From positions 1 to 41,853 of the forward strand of contig NZ_WBSN01000020.1 in the NCBI RefSeq assembly GCF_009299475.1: a stretch of DNA of 41,853 nt. Reading direction: 5' to 3'. The notes below the pieces were generated by a model. The model was not told where the DNA came from, ran no database searches, and saw only the letters and a list, made by a program, of their open reading frames with translations. Of the stretch, positions 35,009-41,853 are shown one piece after another; positions within the stretch are counted from its first letter, which is position 1; each line of letters opens with the position of its first letter. The DNA is from Bifidobacterium avesanii (GTDB lineage Bacteria > Actinomycetota > Actinomycetes > Actinomycetales > Bifidobacteriaceae). Position numbers and translations under genes: made by a program.

Positions 35009-36910
35009 ATGGAACGGGAACGCACCCACGCTTCGGATGAGACACGGCGCTCGGGAAAGACAAAATACGGGCTGTGGAGCAACACGCGTTTCATGTTGGA
35101 CGCCGCGTGGCATACGGCATGGACGGTGCCGTTCGTCGCGGCCGTCATGGCGCTGACGGCCGCGGGAACCACGCTCACCGAATTGTTCGTCGCGCCGGTG
35201 GTCCTGCATCGCATCGAGGTTCATGCGTCGCTGGGCGGCATGCTGCTTGATATAGCGGCGTTCGCCGCGGGGCTGGTGGCGCTTGCGGCGGTGCATGACT
35301 ATTTCGACCAGATCTCGTTTTCCGGCAACGTCGAGGTGCGCGTTTCCATCGTCAAGCGCATCGGGCTGAAGGCCTCCGGCACCGCCTACGCCAATATGTT
35401 GGACGCCGATTTCAACGCGCTGGAGGAGAAGAGCTACCGCAACTGCAGCGGCAACGACGCGGCCACGGAGAAATTCTGGCGCACATGGACGGAGATCCTC
35501 ACCAACGTGTTCGGATTCGTGGCGTACCTGTTCGTGCTGGCGAACCTCAGCATATGGATGATCCTGCTCGTGATCGTCACTGCGGGTGTCGGATATGCGG
35601 CGGCCAAGCGGATCAACGAGTGGGGCTACCGGCATCGCGAGGAGGAACGGGCCAGACTCAAGCGCTACACCTATCTCAATGACGTGTTCGGCAAGCGCGA
35701 GTACGCGAAGGACATGCGCATCCTCAACCTGCGCCCGTGGATTCTGGAACTGCGGAACAGGGCGTTCCGGGCATTGCTGGCGTTCTATGCCCGGCGTGAG
35801 GCCAACAATCTGTGGGCGAATGTGATCGATGTGGCGCTTGCCTTTGCGCGCAACGGGATCGCGTACGCGTACCTGATCCGCCTCACCCTCGCGCAGGGCC
35901 TGACGGCCTCCGAGTTCCTGCTCTACTTCACGGCGGTGAGCGGGTTCGGCATGTGGGTGACCGGCATCCTCGACCAGTTCGCGGAACTGAACAAGGAAAG
36001 CCTGGAGCTCTCCCAGATCCGCGAGTTCCTCGACTGGCCCGAACCCTATGCGTTCGAGGATGGCGAACCCCTGAAACGCAGGCCCGGCCACGCGTACCGG
36101 ATCACCCTGGAGCACGTGTCGTTCCGATACCCGGGCGCCGACCGGGACACGCTGCACGACGTCAGCTTGGACATCCGCCCGGGCGAGCGGCTCGCGGTCG
36201 TGGGCCTGAACGGGGCGGGCAAGACCACGCTCGTCAAGCTCGTCTGCGGCCTGCTGGACCCGACTTCCGGACGCGTCCTTGTGGACGGCGTGGACGTGCG
36301 CCAATACGACCGGCGGGACTATTACGCGCTGTTCTCCGCCGTGTTCCAGGATTTTTCCGTGTTGGACTCCACGGTCGCGCAGAACGTGGCCCAGCGCGTG
36401 GACGGGATCGACCGGGCGCGCGTGGAGGCGTGCCTCGGGGAGGCGGGGCTCATGGACGCGGTGGGCCGGCTGCCGGGCGGGGTGGACGCGCATATGGGCC
36501 GCGGCGTGTACGAGGACGGCGTGGAATTGTCGGGCGGGCAGACGCAGCGGCTCATGCTGGCGCGCGCACTGTACAAGGACGCGCCGGTATTGGTGCTGGA
36601 CGAGCCGACGGCGGCGTTGGACCCGATCGCGGAGGACGACGTGTACCGGCATTACGCGCGCATGACCGCGGGGCGCACGTCGGTGTTCATTTCGCATCGT
36701 CTGGCGTCGACGCGGTTCTGCGACCGGATCGTGTTCCTTGCCGGCGGGCGGATCGCGGAGGAGGGCACGCACGAGTCCCTGCTCGCCATGGGCGGCGGGT
36801 ACGCGCGATTGTTCGAAGTGCAGAGCAAGTACTACCGGGACGACATGAACGCGGCTGCGGCTGGGGACGCGGTTGCGGGTGACGACGGCCGCAGCAAAGG
36901 AAGTCAGTGA
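35009..36910 (+). CDS. ABC exporter half-transporter (fused permease and ATPase), first subunit
   Basis: This 633-residue protein has an N-terminal six-segment membrane domain and a C-terminal ATPase. Walker A GLNGAGKTT lies at about 398, signature LSGGQTQ at about 506, Walker B VLVLDEPTAALDP at about 526 and the H-loop FISHR at about 561; all are intact. It exports an unknown substrate together with the next gene. I chose ATG 35009 because GGAAAGGGG lies just upstream and it falls after the putative promoter; ATG 34946 is an in-frame alternative. Its neighbours, a LytTR regulator and kinase, suggest export linked to sensing, as in peptide or bacteriocin systems, but no peptide gene was found. 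Confidence 0.88.
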   Translation: MERERTHASDETRRSGKTKYGLWSNTRFMLDAAWHTAWTVPFVAAVMALTAAGTTLTELFVAPVVLHRIEVHASLGGMLLDIAAFAAGLVALAAVHDYFDQISFSGNVEVRVSIVKRIGLKASGTAYANMLDADFNALEEKSYRNCSGNDAATEKFWRTWTEILTNVFGFVAYLFVLANLSIWMILLVIVTAGVGYAAAKRINEWGYRHREEERARLKRYTYLNDVFGKREYAKDMRILNLRPWILELRNRAFRALLAFYARREANNLWANVIDVALAFARNGIAYAYLIRLTLAQGLTASEFLLYFTAVSGFGMWVTGILDQFAELNKESLELSQIREFLDWPEPYAFEDGEPLKRRPGHAYRITLEHVSFRYPGADRDTLHDVSLDIRPGERLAVVGLNGAGKTTLVKLVCGLLDPTSGRVLVDGVDVRQYDRRDYYALFSAVFQDFSVLDSTVAQNVAQRVDGIDRARVEACLGEAGLMDAVGRLPGGVDAHMGRGVYEDGVELSGGQTQRLMLARALYKDAPVLVLDEPTAALDPIAEDDVYRHYARMTAGRTSVFISHRLASTRFCDRIVFLAGGRIAEEGTHESLLAMGGGYARLFEVQSKYYRDDMNAAAAGDAVAGDDGRSKGSQ

Positions 36911-38829
36911 TGGCGAGTGAGGAATCAGCGATGAAGAACGAGACTTCGCAGGACGACGCGCAGGTGACCGTCGGACGGGCTTGGCGCTTGGAATGGCGGG
37001 CGCTGCGCCTGTGCTGGCGGCTGCGTCCCGCATGGTTCGTGGCGACGGTCGGCGATGCGCTGATGAAGGCCGCGCTGCCCTACGCCACGATCTGGTTCTC
37101 CGCGCGCCTCATCGACGAGCTCGCCGGCGCGCGCGACCCGGCCCGACTGCGCATGTGGGTGCTCCTCATCCTCGCGGTCGGCGCCGCGCTCGGCTTGGCC
37201 GCGGCCGTGTTCGCCCGGTGGAGGGACGCCGAGGACGAGGCGATGGAACTCGTCGCACGGCAGCAAGTGACGGCGGACAAGCTGTCCACGGTGGACTTCC
37301 CGATCCTCGACGATCAGCGCACGTCCGACGTGGTGGCGCACATCCTGCAAAGCGACCGCATGGCCGGCAAAGGGCTGCGCAACGTGACGCTGACCTTCGG
37401 CCGGGCGTTGCCGGGCATATTCCAAATCACAGGCGGCGCGGCGCTTTCCGTGGGACTGTTCACGTCCCCGGTGCCGGGCACGCCGGACGCGGGATGGCTG
37501 GTCGCGCTCAATCATCCGATGGCTGGCGCGGCGCTGTTCGCTCTGCTGATCGCCGATGTGGCGCTGTCGTCGCTGTGCTACGCCAAGTCCAGCATGGTGT
37601 GGTTCCGGTTCGACGACATGGGCCGGTTCGGCAACCGCGTGTTCCGGTCCTTCGGTCTGCTGTTCCGCGACCGCCGGCGCGCGCTGGACCTGCGCATGTA
37701 CCGGCAGTACGAACGGGTGGCCCTGCCGTTCTGGAAGACGAACAACACGTTCGGCGTCCACGCGAAGTCGTACCGCATGATCACGCGCGTCATGGGCCCG
37801 TTGGCCGCGCTTTCGGCGGGCGTCTCCGCATTGCCGGTCGGCGTCATCTACGCGTTCGTGTGTCTCAAGGCGTGGGGCGGGGCGTTCGGCGTGGGCGCGG
37901 TCACCCAATATGTTGGCGCGATCACCACCATGTTCGCCGGCGTGCACACGGTGCTGAACCAAGCCGGCGAGATACGCGCCAACGGTCCGTTCCTGCAGCG
38001 CCTGTTCGCCTTCCTCGACACCCCGAACACCATGTACCAAGGCACACTCACCACCGAGAAGCGCTCCGACCGCGAATACGACGTGGAGTTCCGCGACGTG
38101 TCCTTCCGCTACCCCGGCGCCCCCGAAGGCGTCTGGGCCCTGAGGCACGCGAACGTGAAGTTCCGCGTCGGCTCACGGCTCGCGGTCGTCGGCGAGAACG
38201 GGAGCGGCAAGACCACGTTCATCAAGCTCCTGTGCCGCCTCTACGACCCGACCGAGGGCCAGATCCTGCTCAACGGGATCGACGTGCGCAAATACCGGTA
38301 CGACGAGTACATGCGCATCTTCGCCGTCGTGTTCCAGGACTTCCGGCTTCTCGCCCTCCCGTTGGGCCAGAACGTCGCCGGAAGCGCGTCCTACGACCCC
38401 GCGCTGGCGGCCCGCTGTCTGCGGGACGCGGACTTCGGGGAGCGGTTCGCCTCGCTCCCGCACGGGCTGGACACGTTCCTGTACCGCGAGCTCGACCCGG
38501 ACGGCGTGGAGATCTCCGGCGGGGAGGCGCAGAAGATCGCGATCGCCCGCGCCTTGTACCGGGACGCGCCGTTCATCGTGCTCGACGAGCCGACCGCGGC
38601 GCTGGACCCGGTCGCGGAGGCGGAGATCTACGAACGGTTCGACCGGATCGCCTTGGACCGGACGGCGGTGTACATCAGCCACCGGCTGTCGTCGTGCCGG
38701 TTCTGCGACGAGGTCGCGGTGTTCGACCACGGGCGGATCGTGCAGACGGGAACGCACGATCAGCTGGTCGCGGACCGGTCGGGCAAGTACTACGAGCTCT
38801 GGCACGCGCAGGCACAATACTACGCGTGA
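36910..38829 (+). CDS. ABC exporter half-transporter (fused permease and ATPase), second subunit
   Basis: This 639-residue protein has the same layout as its upstream partner: a membrane domain, then Walker A GENGSGKTT at about 427, signature ISGGEAQ at about 535, Walker B FIVLDEPTAALDP at about 555 and the H-loop YISHR at about 589. The two ATPase cores are similar but not close to identical, so a heterodimeric exporter is likely. It starts inside the stop of the first subunit (TGATG) with AAAGGAAG upstream, so expression is coupled. The substrate is unknown. Confidence 0.9.
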   Translation: MASEESAMKNETSQDDAQVTVGRAWRLEWRALRLCWRLRPAWFVATVGDALMKAALPYATIWFSARLIDELAGARDPARLRMWVLLILAVGAALGLAAAVFARWRDAEDEAMELVARQQVTADKLSTVDFPILDDQRTSDVVAHILQSDRMAGKGLRNVTLTFGRALPGIFQITGGAALSVGLFTSPVPGTPDAGWLVALNHPMAGAALFALLIADVALSSLCYAKSSMVWFRFDDMGRFGNRVFRSFGLLFRDRRRALDLRMYRQYERVALPFWKTNNTFGVHAKSYRMITRVMGPLAALSAGVSALPVGVIYAFVCLKAWGGAFGVGAVTQYVGAITTMFAGVHTVLNQAGEIRANGPFLQRLFAFLDTPNTMYQGTLTTEKRSDREYDVEFRDVSFRYPGAPEGVWALRHANVKFRVGSRLAVVGENGSGKTTFIKLLCRLYDPTEGQILLNGIDVRKYRYDEYMRIFAVVFQDFRLLALPLGQNVAGSASYDPALAARCLRDADFGERFASLPHGLDTFLYRELDPDGVEISGGEAQKIAIARALYRDAPFIVLDEPTAALDPVAEAEIYERFDRIALDRTAVYISHRLSSCRFCDEVAVFDHGRIVQTGTHDQLVADRSGKYYELWHAQAQYYA

Positions 38830-38895
38830 AGGTGAAGCCCTCGAATCAACCACCCGGCGGGCGCAACGCGATTTGACACGAGACTCGACGCGAGG

Positions 38896-39870
38896 CTACC
38901 GCGCGTACTGGGAATAAGAGGGCTGGACGTACGGCTGCTGGACGCCCGCCGGACCGCCCTGCAGTTGCGCGGCGGCCATCTCCTGACTCATCTGCATAAG
39001 GCGGGCGATGCGCTCGGAAGTCGGCGGGTGCGTGGAGAACAGACGGCTAAACCCGTCGCCGCGGAACGGATTGGCGATCATCATGGCGGAGGCCGACTGG
39101 GTGCCGGCGGTCTGACGCATCGGCTCCGCGTTGATGCCGGTCTCAATTCGGTTGAGCGCCGAGGCGAGGGCCATCGGGTCTCCGGTGAGCATGCTGCCGT
39201 CCTCGTCGGCGTCGAATTCGCGCGTGCGACTGATGGCCAGCTGGATGAGCGAGGCCCCCAGCGGCGCCAGAATCGAGCTCACCAGCACGCCGATCAGGCC
39301 CAGACCGCCGCCGTTGTTGCGGTCGTCGCGCCCGTTGCCCAGATACATGAGCGAGTAGCCGAGGTACGTGATCACCGTGGCCATGGCGGAGGCGACCGCG
39401 GAGGTGAGGATATCGTGGTTGTAGACGTGCATGAGCTCATGCCCGAGCACGCCGCGCAGTTCGCGCTCGTTGAGGATGCGCAGGATGCCCTGCGTGCAGC
39501 ACACGGCGGCGTGGTTCTCGTTGCGGCCGGTGGCGAAGGCGTTGGGGCTCATGGTGGGGGCGACGTAGATGCGCGGCATCGGGCGGCCGGCGCGGGCGGA
39601 CAGTTCGCGCACGATGCAGTACAGTTCGGGGGCTTCGGCCTCGGACACCTCGCGCGCGCCCATGGACGCGATGGCGATGCGGTCGGAGAACCAGTAGGAC
39701 AGAAACGTGGTGGCGAGGCCGATGACGATGTACACGCCCAGCGTGCCGCGGCTGCCGCCGGTGGTCCACCAAATCAGCATGATGATGGCCCACATCAGCC
39801 CAAATAGCAGCGTGGTTTTCAGCCCGTTGAAGTGGCCGTGCACGCGCAACTGCCCTGTCTGCCCATTCAT
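38896..39870 (-). CDS. htpX: HtpX-family membrane zinc protease
   Basis: This 324-residue protein is an M48 membrane metalloprotease that degrades damaged membrane proteins. It has two N-terminal membrane segments (about 20-36 and 45-62), the zinc site HELMH (144-148), two further hydrophobic segments and the third ligand Glu in SRTREFDADEDG (about 226). NAFATGRN and FSTHPPTSERIARL are also typical of the family. The C-terminal 25 residues are Gln/Pro/Tyr-rich, an extension seen in actinobacterial members. It is transcribed alone on the minus strand. Confidence 0.95.
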   Translation of the reverse strand: MNGQTGQLRVHGHFNGLKTTLLFGLMWAIIMLIWWTTGGSRGTLGVYIVIGLATTFLSYWFSDRIAIASMGAREVSEAEAPELYCIVRELSARAGRPMPRIYVAPTMSPNAFATGRNENHAAVCCTQGILRILNERELRGVLGHELMHVYNHDILTSAVASAMATVITYLGYSLMYLGNGRDDRNNGGGLGLIGVLVSSILAPLGASLIQLAISRTREFDADEDGSMLTGDPMALASALNRIETGINAEPMRQTAGTQSASAMMIANPFRGDGFSRLFSTHPPTSERIARLMQMSQEMAAAQLQGGPAGVQQPYVQPSYSQYAR

Positions 39871-39934
39871 GGTTTCAAGGCTAGGGAACTACGCTGTGAT
39901 TTTTCTGAACGTTGCCTAGAGGTGCCTTGAATAT

Positions 39935-39967
39935 GGCAAACTCCCCCGTTTGCAGGGGGAGTTTGCC
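39935..39967 (-). terminator. Hairpin terminator of fprA
   Basis: A perfect 13-bp stem (GGCAAACTCCCCC / GGGGGAGTTTGCC) with a 7-nt loop lies 23 bp beyond the fprA stop, between fprA and htpX. There is no strong T-run. Confidence 0.75.
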
Positions 39968-39989
39968 GTTGCATGCGGCCGCTCACGTC

Positions 39990-41441
39990 TCAGGCGTGAG
40001 CCAGCTCGCGCATCTGGTCGGGCTCGATGACCTTCTTGTGCTCGCGCCCCTCCTTGGCGCCCTCGGCGCGCTCGAAGGCGTCGACCTTCTTCCAGCCGGC
40101 GAAGTCGATCGGCTTGATGCCGCGCTCCGCGAGCAGGCGGTCGATGGACTCCGGGTCGCGGTCCGGCGCCACGCGGCCGCCCTCGGCGGCCTTGGCCAGG
40201 TCCTCGAGCATGTTGGTCACGATGGCGAGCGCGTCGGACTTGGTGGAGCCGATCAGGCCCACCGGACCGCGCTTGGCCCAGCCGGTCGCGTACAGGCGTT
40301 CGCGGATTTCGCCGCCGTCGGGCTCGGTGGTGATGCGGCCGTCGCCATTCGCGTTGGCGAGGTGCGCGCCCTTGGCGTCGTACGCGATGCCGGGCGCCTC
40401 GGCGGGCTGGTAGCCGATCGCGTGGTACACGGCCTCGACCGGGTAGTCGTCGAACTCGCCGGTGCGGTGCATCTTGCCGTCGGCGCCGGTTTCGGTGCGC
40501 TCAACGCGGATGGCCGTCACCTTGCCGTCCTCGCCCAGAATCTCGGTGGGCGCGGAGTTGAAGTGCACGTAGTACTTGCGGTCGGCCGGATTGCCCTCGA
40601 AGTCGACGTCGCCGTCGTCCTCCATGTCCTCGGCCATCTCGCGGATGGTGTACAGCTCCTCGACCATCTGGCGGGTGAGCTTGTCCTTCTGGGCCACCTC
40701 GATGGTGTCGTCGTCCAGCTCGAAGTCGTCCTCGTTGATGATGAGCTGCACGCCCGGCAGCTTCTCCATCTCGCGCAGCTCCTGCACGCTGAACTTGGCC
40801 TGGGCCACGCCGCGGCGGATGAACAGGTGCAGCTCCTTGGCCTTGTTGGACTGGATGCCGGCGTACACGTTGTCCGGGATGTCGGTCTTGGCCTTGAGGT
40901 CGTCGGCGTTGCGCATGAGTTCGCGCGCCACGTCCATGGCCACGTTGCCGCCGCCGATCACGGCGACCTTCTCGGCGGTGAGCGGCCACTCGCGGGCGCC
41001 CGTGGGGTAGCCGTCGTACCATTCGACGAACTTGGCGGCGCCGTACACGCCGTCGAGGTCCGCGCCGGGGATGCGCAGCGGCTTGTCCTTGACGGCGCCG
41101 GTGGCGAACAGCACGGCGTCGTAGCGGGCGAGCAGGTCCTCGAGGGTCACGTCCTTGCCGAACTCCACGTCGCAGTAGAGGTGGATGTCCGGGTTGTCGA
41201 GGGTCTTCTCGAGCGCGTCGGCGATGAACTTGATGGACGGGTGGTCGGGGGCCACGCCGTAGCGGACCAGGCCGAACGGCACGGGCAGCTTTTCGAACAG
41301 GTCGATGCGGGCCTGCGTGCCGAGGCCGAGGCCCTCGCCGAGCTTCTTGAGCTGGCGCAGGAAGATGTCGGAGGAGTAGACGCCGGCCGGACCGGCGCCG
41401 ATAACGGCGATGCGAAGTTCAGTATTCACGGATTCAGTCAC
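39990..41441 (-). CDS. fprA: Ferredoxin-NADP+ reductase (FprA, adrenodoxin reductase-like)
   Basis: This 483-residue flavoprotein moves electrons between NADPH and ferredoxin in the cytoplasm. The N-terminus has the FAD-binding VIGAGPAGVYSSDI, then PVPFGLVRYGVAPDHP and the second dinucleotide site VIGGGNVAMDVARELM for NADP, with the RRG patch (FIRRGVAQAKF) that favours NADP. GWAKRGPVGLIGSTKSDA is the late family motif. The start is GTG at 41441; a GTG 12 bases later is an alternative, and sequence upstream of it does not look coding. The family is the mycobacterial FprA / mitochondrial type, common in actinobacteria. Confidence 0.94.
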   Translation of the reverse strand: MTESVNTELRIAVIGAGPAGVYSSDIFLRQLKKLGEGLGLGTQARIDLFEKLPVPFGLVRYGVAPDHPSIKFIADALEKTLDNPDIHLYCDVEFGKDVTLEDLLARYDAVLFATGAVKDKPLRIPGADLDGVYGAAKFVEWYDGYPTGAREWPLTAEKVAVIGGGNVAMDVARELMRNADDLKAKTDIPDNVYAGIQSNKAKELHLFIRRGVAQAKFSVQELREMEKLPGVQLIINEDDFELDDDTIEVAQKDKLTRQMVEELYTIREMAEDMEDDGDVDFEGNPADRKYYVHFNSAPTEILGEDGKVTAIRVERTETGADGKMHRTGEFDDYPVEAVYHAIGYQPAEAPGIAYDAKGAHLANANGDGRITTEPDGGEIRERLYATGWAKRGPVGLIGSTKSDALAIVTNMLEDLAKAAEGGRVAPDRDPESIDRLLAERGIKPIDFAGWKKVDAFERAEGAKEGREHKKVIEPDQMRELAHA

Positions 41442-41853
41442 GCGTAACAGCCTATCGCAACCCGGCGGATCGCGGAAGAGGGAGGAAGCGGCGGAAACGC
41501 AAGCCATCTGCGTTCGTGGGGGTAGATTACGGACCTTGCGGGCAGGCATCTGCACTCGCGGGAAACCGCACCTTCGCCGCATCGCCGTAAAAGCGCACAA
41601 TATCGGCGCAGCGATGGGCATAACCGCCAGTGAGCGCCGCACGGAGTTACACCCCCCACTCCCCCCACCCACCCCCCCCACACAACCGACCCAACACCCC
41701 CCCCCAAACTAACCACCACCATACGCTCCAAACTGTATCATATAATCAACACACATGCAACCAGACCCAAAGACACATAACCTGGAACATGCTACGTGGC
41801 GTACAAGCTGACCAAAACAAGACGTCACACCCCAGACGCACAACACACCCAAA
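41442..41853. promoter_or_regulatory. fprA upstream region with C-rich (G-rich on the minus strand) tract
   Basis: No gene is visible. Positions 41652-41705 carry C-runs of 6, 6, 3, 8 and 9, which are G-runs on the fprA strand and could form a G-quadruplex in the fprA leader. Beyond it, near 41735-41755, the minus strand has an AT-rich TTGATTATATGAT stretch that could be the fprA promoter. Confidence 0.45.

Noticed and set aside
34888..35040. A 50-codon frame between the kinase and ABC genes as a possible signal peptide gene
   Set aside because: GAGG is too close to its ATG, the frame overlaps the ABC start and contains the putative regulator site; the peptide has no leader or export motif.
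34331..37033. A minus-strand open frame of 900 codons opposite the kinase and ABC genes
   Set aside because: It is antisense to genes with complete catalytic motifs and has Arg/His-rich shadow composition.

Overview
The window looks like the chromosome of a high-GC actinobacterium, most likely a Bifidobacterium. The backbone genes are GC-rich, several use TTG or GTG starts, and the right half carries the housekeeping genes purA, paired crcB genes, htpX, a mycobacterial-type ferredoxin-NADP reductase and a tRNA-Gly. The left half is an exopolysaccharide/capsule (EPS) locus with the bifidobacterial mix of a polyprenyl-phosphate hexose-1-phosphate transferase, a DUF4012 protein and a fused Wzz/tyrosine kinase. 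The species cannot be fixed from sequence reading alone.

Layout. (1) 1-14665, plus strand: EPS assembly genes. In order: a hexapeptide acyltransferase, two GC-rich GT4 glycosyltransferases, a Caps_synth-type transferase, a WbsX-like protein, a GT4, a GT2, a Wzy-like polymerase, a pyruvyl transferase, a Wzx flippase, a nitroreductase-family protein, a DUF1796-like protein and a last glycosyltransferase. Base composition changes sharply along the block (AT-rich, GC-rich at about 990-4430, AT-rich again, intermediate at about 9100-11570, AT-rich), as in a mosaic, recombining locus. The last two genes are each interrupted by one extra base in a 9-nt homopolymer, C9 and then G9. (2) 14972-17766: two divergent AAA ATPases. 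The region between them holds a 10-bp-period repeat next to one gene and four copies of a 23-bp repeat next to the other. (3) 17875-23282, minus strand: Wzz/tyrosine kinase, DUF4012 protein and priming transferase, the other arm of the EPS locus.

(4) 23506-29096: MFS exporter, an AbiEi/PD-(D/E)XK-like protein, a LacI regulator and purA. Each gene boundary here holds a long inverted repeat of one family. (5) 29179-31163: a CrcB pair, the first with a very long acidic, low-complexity tail; then a CE4 polysaccharide deacetylase, a large nested inverted-repeat element and tRNA-Gly(CCC). (6) 33403-38829: a LytTR response regulator, a soluble GHKL kinase and two fused ABC exporter half-transporters. 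A 9-bp direct repeat with 21-bp period, the geometry expected of a LytTR site, sits in front of the exporters. (7) 38896-41441, minus strand: htpX and fprA, followed by a C-rich (G-rich on the fprA strand) upstream region.

How the genes work together. The priming enzyme loads the first sugar on undecaprenyl phosphate. The glycosyltransferases, acyltransferase and pyruvyl transferase build and decorate the repeat unit. Wzx flips it, Wzy polymerises it and the Wzz/kinase controls length. The deacetylase may modify wall glycans. The two homopolymer-interrupted genes suggest that the polymer structure can be switched on and off, but a homopolymer sequencing error has to be excluded first.
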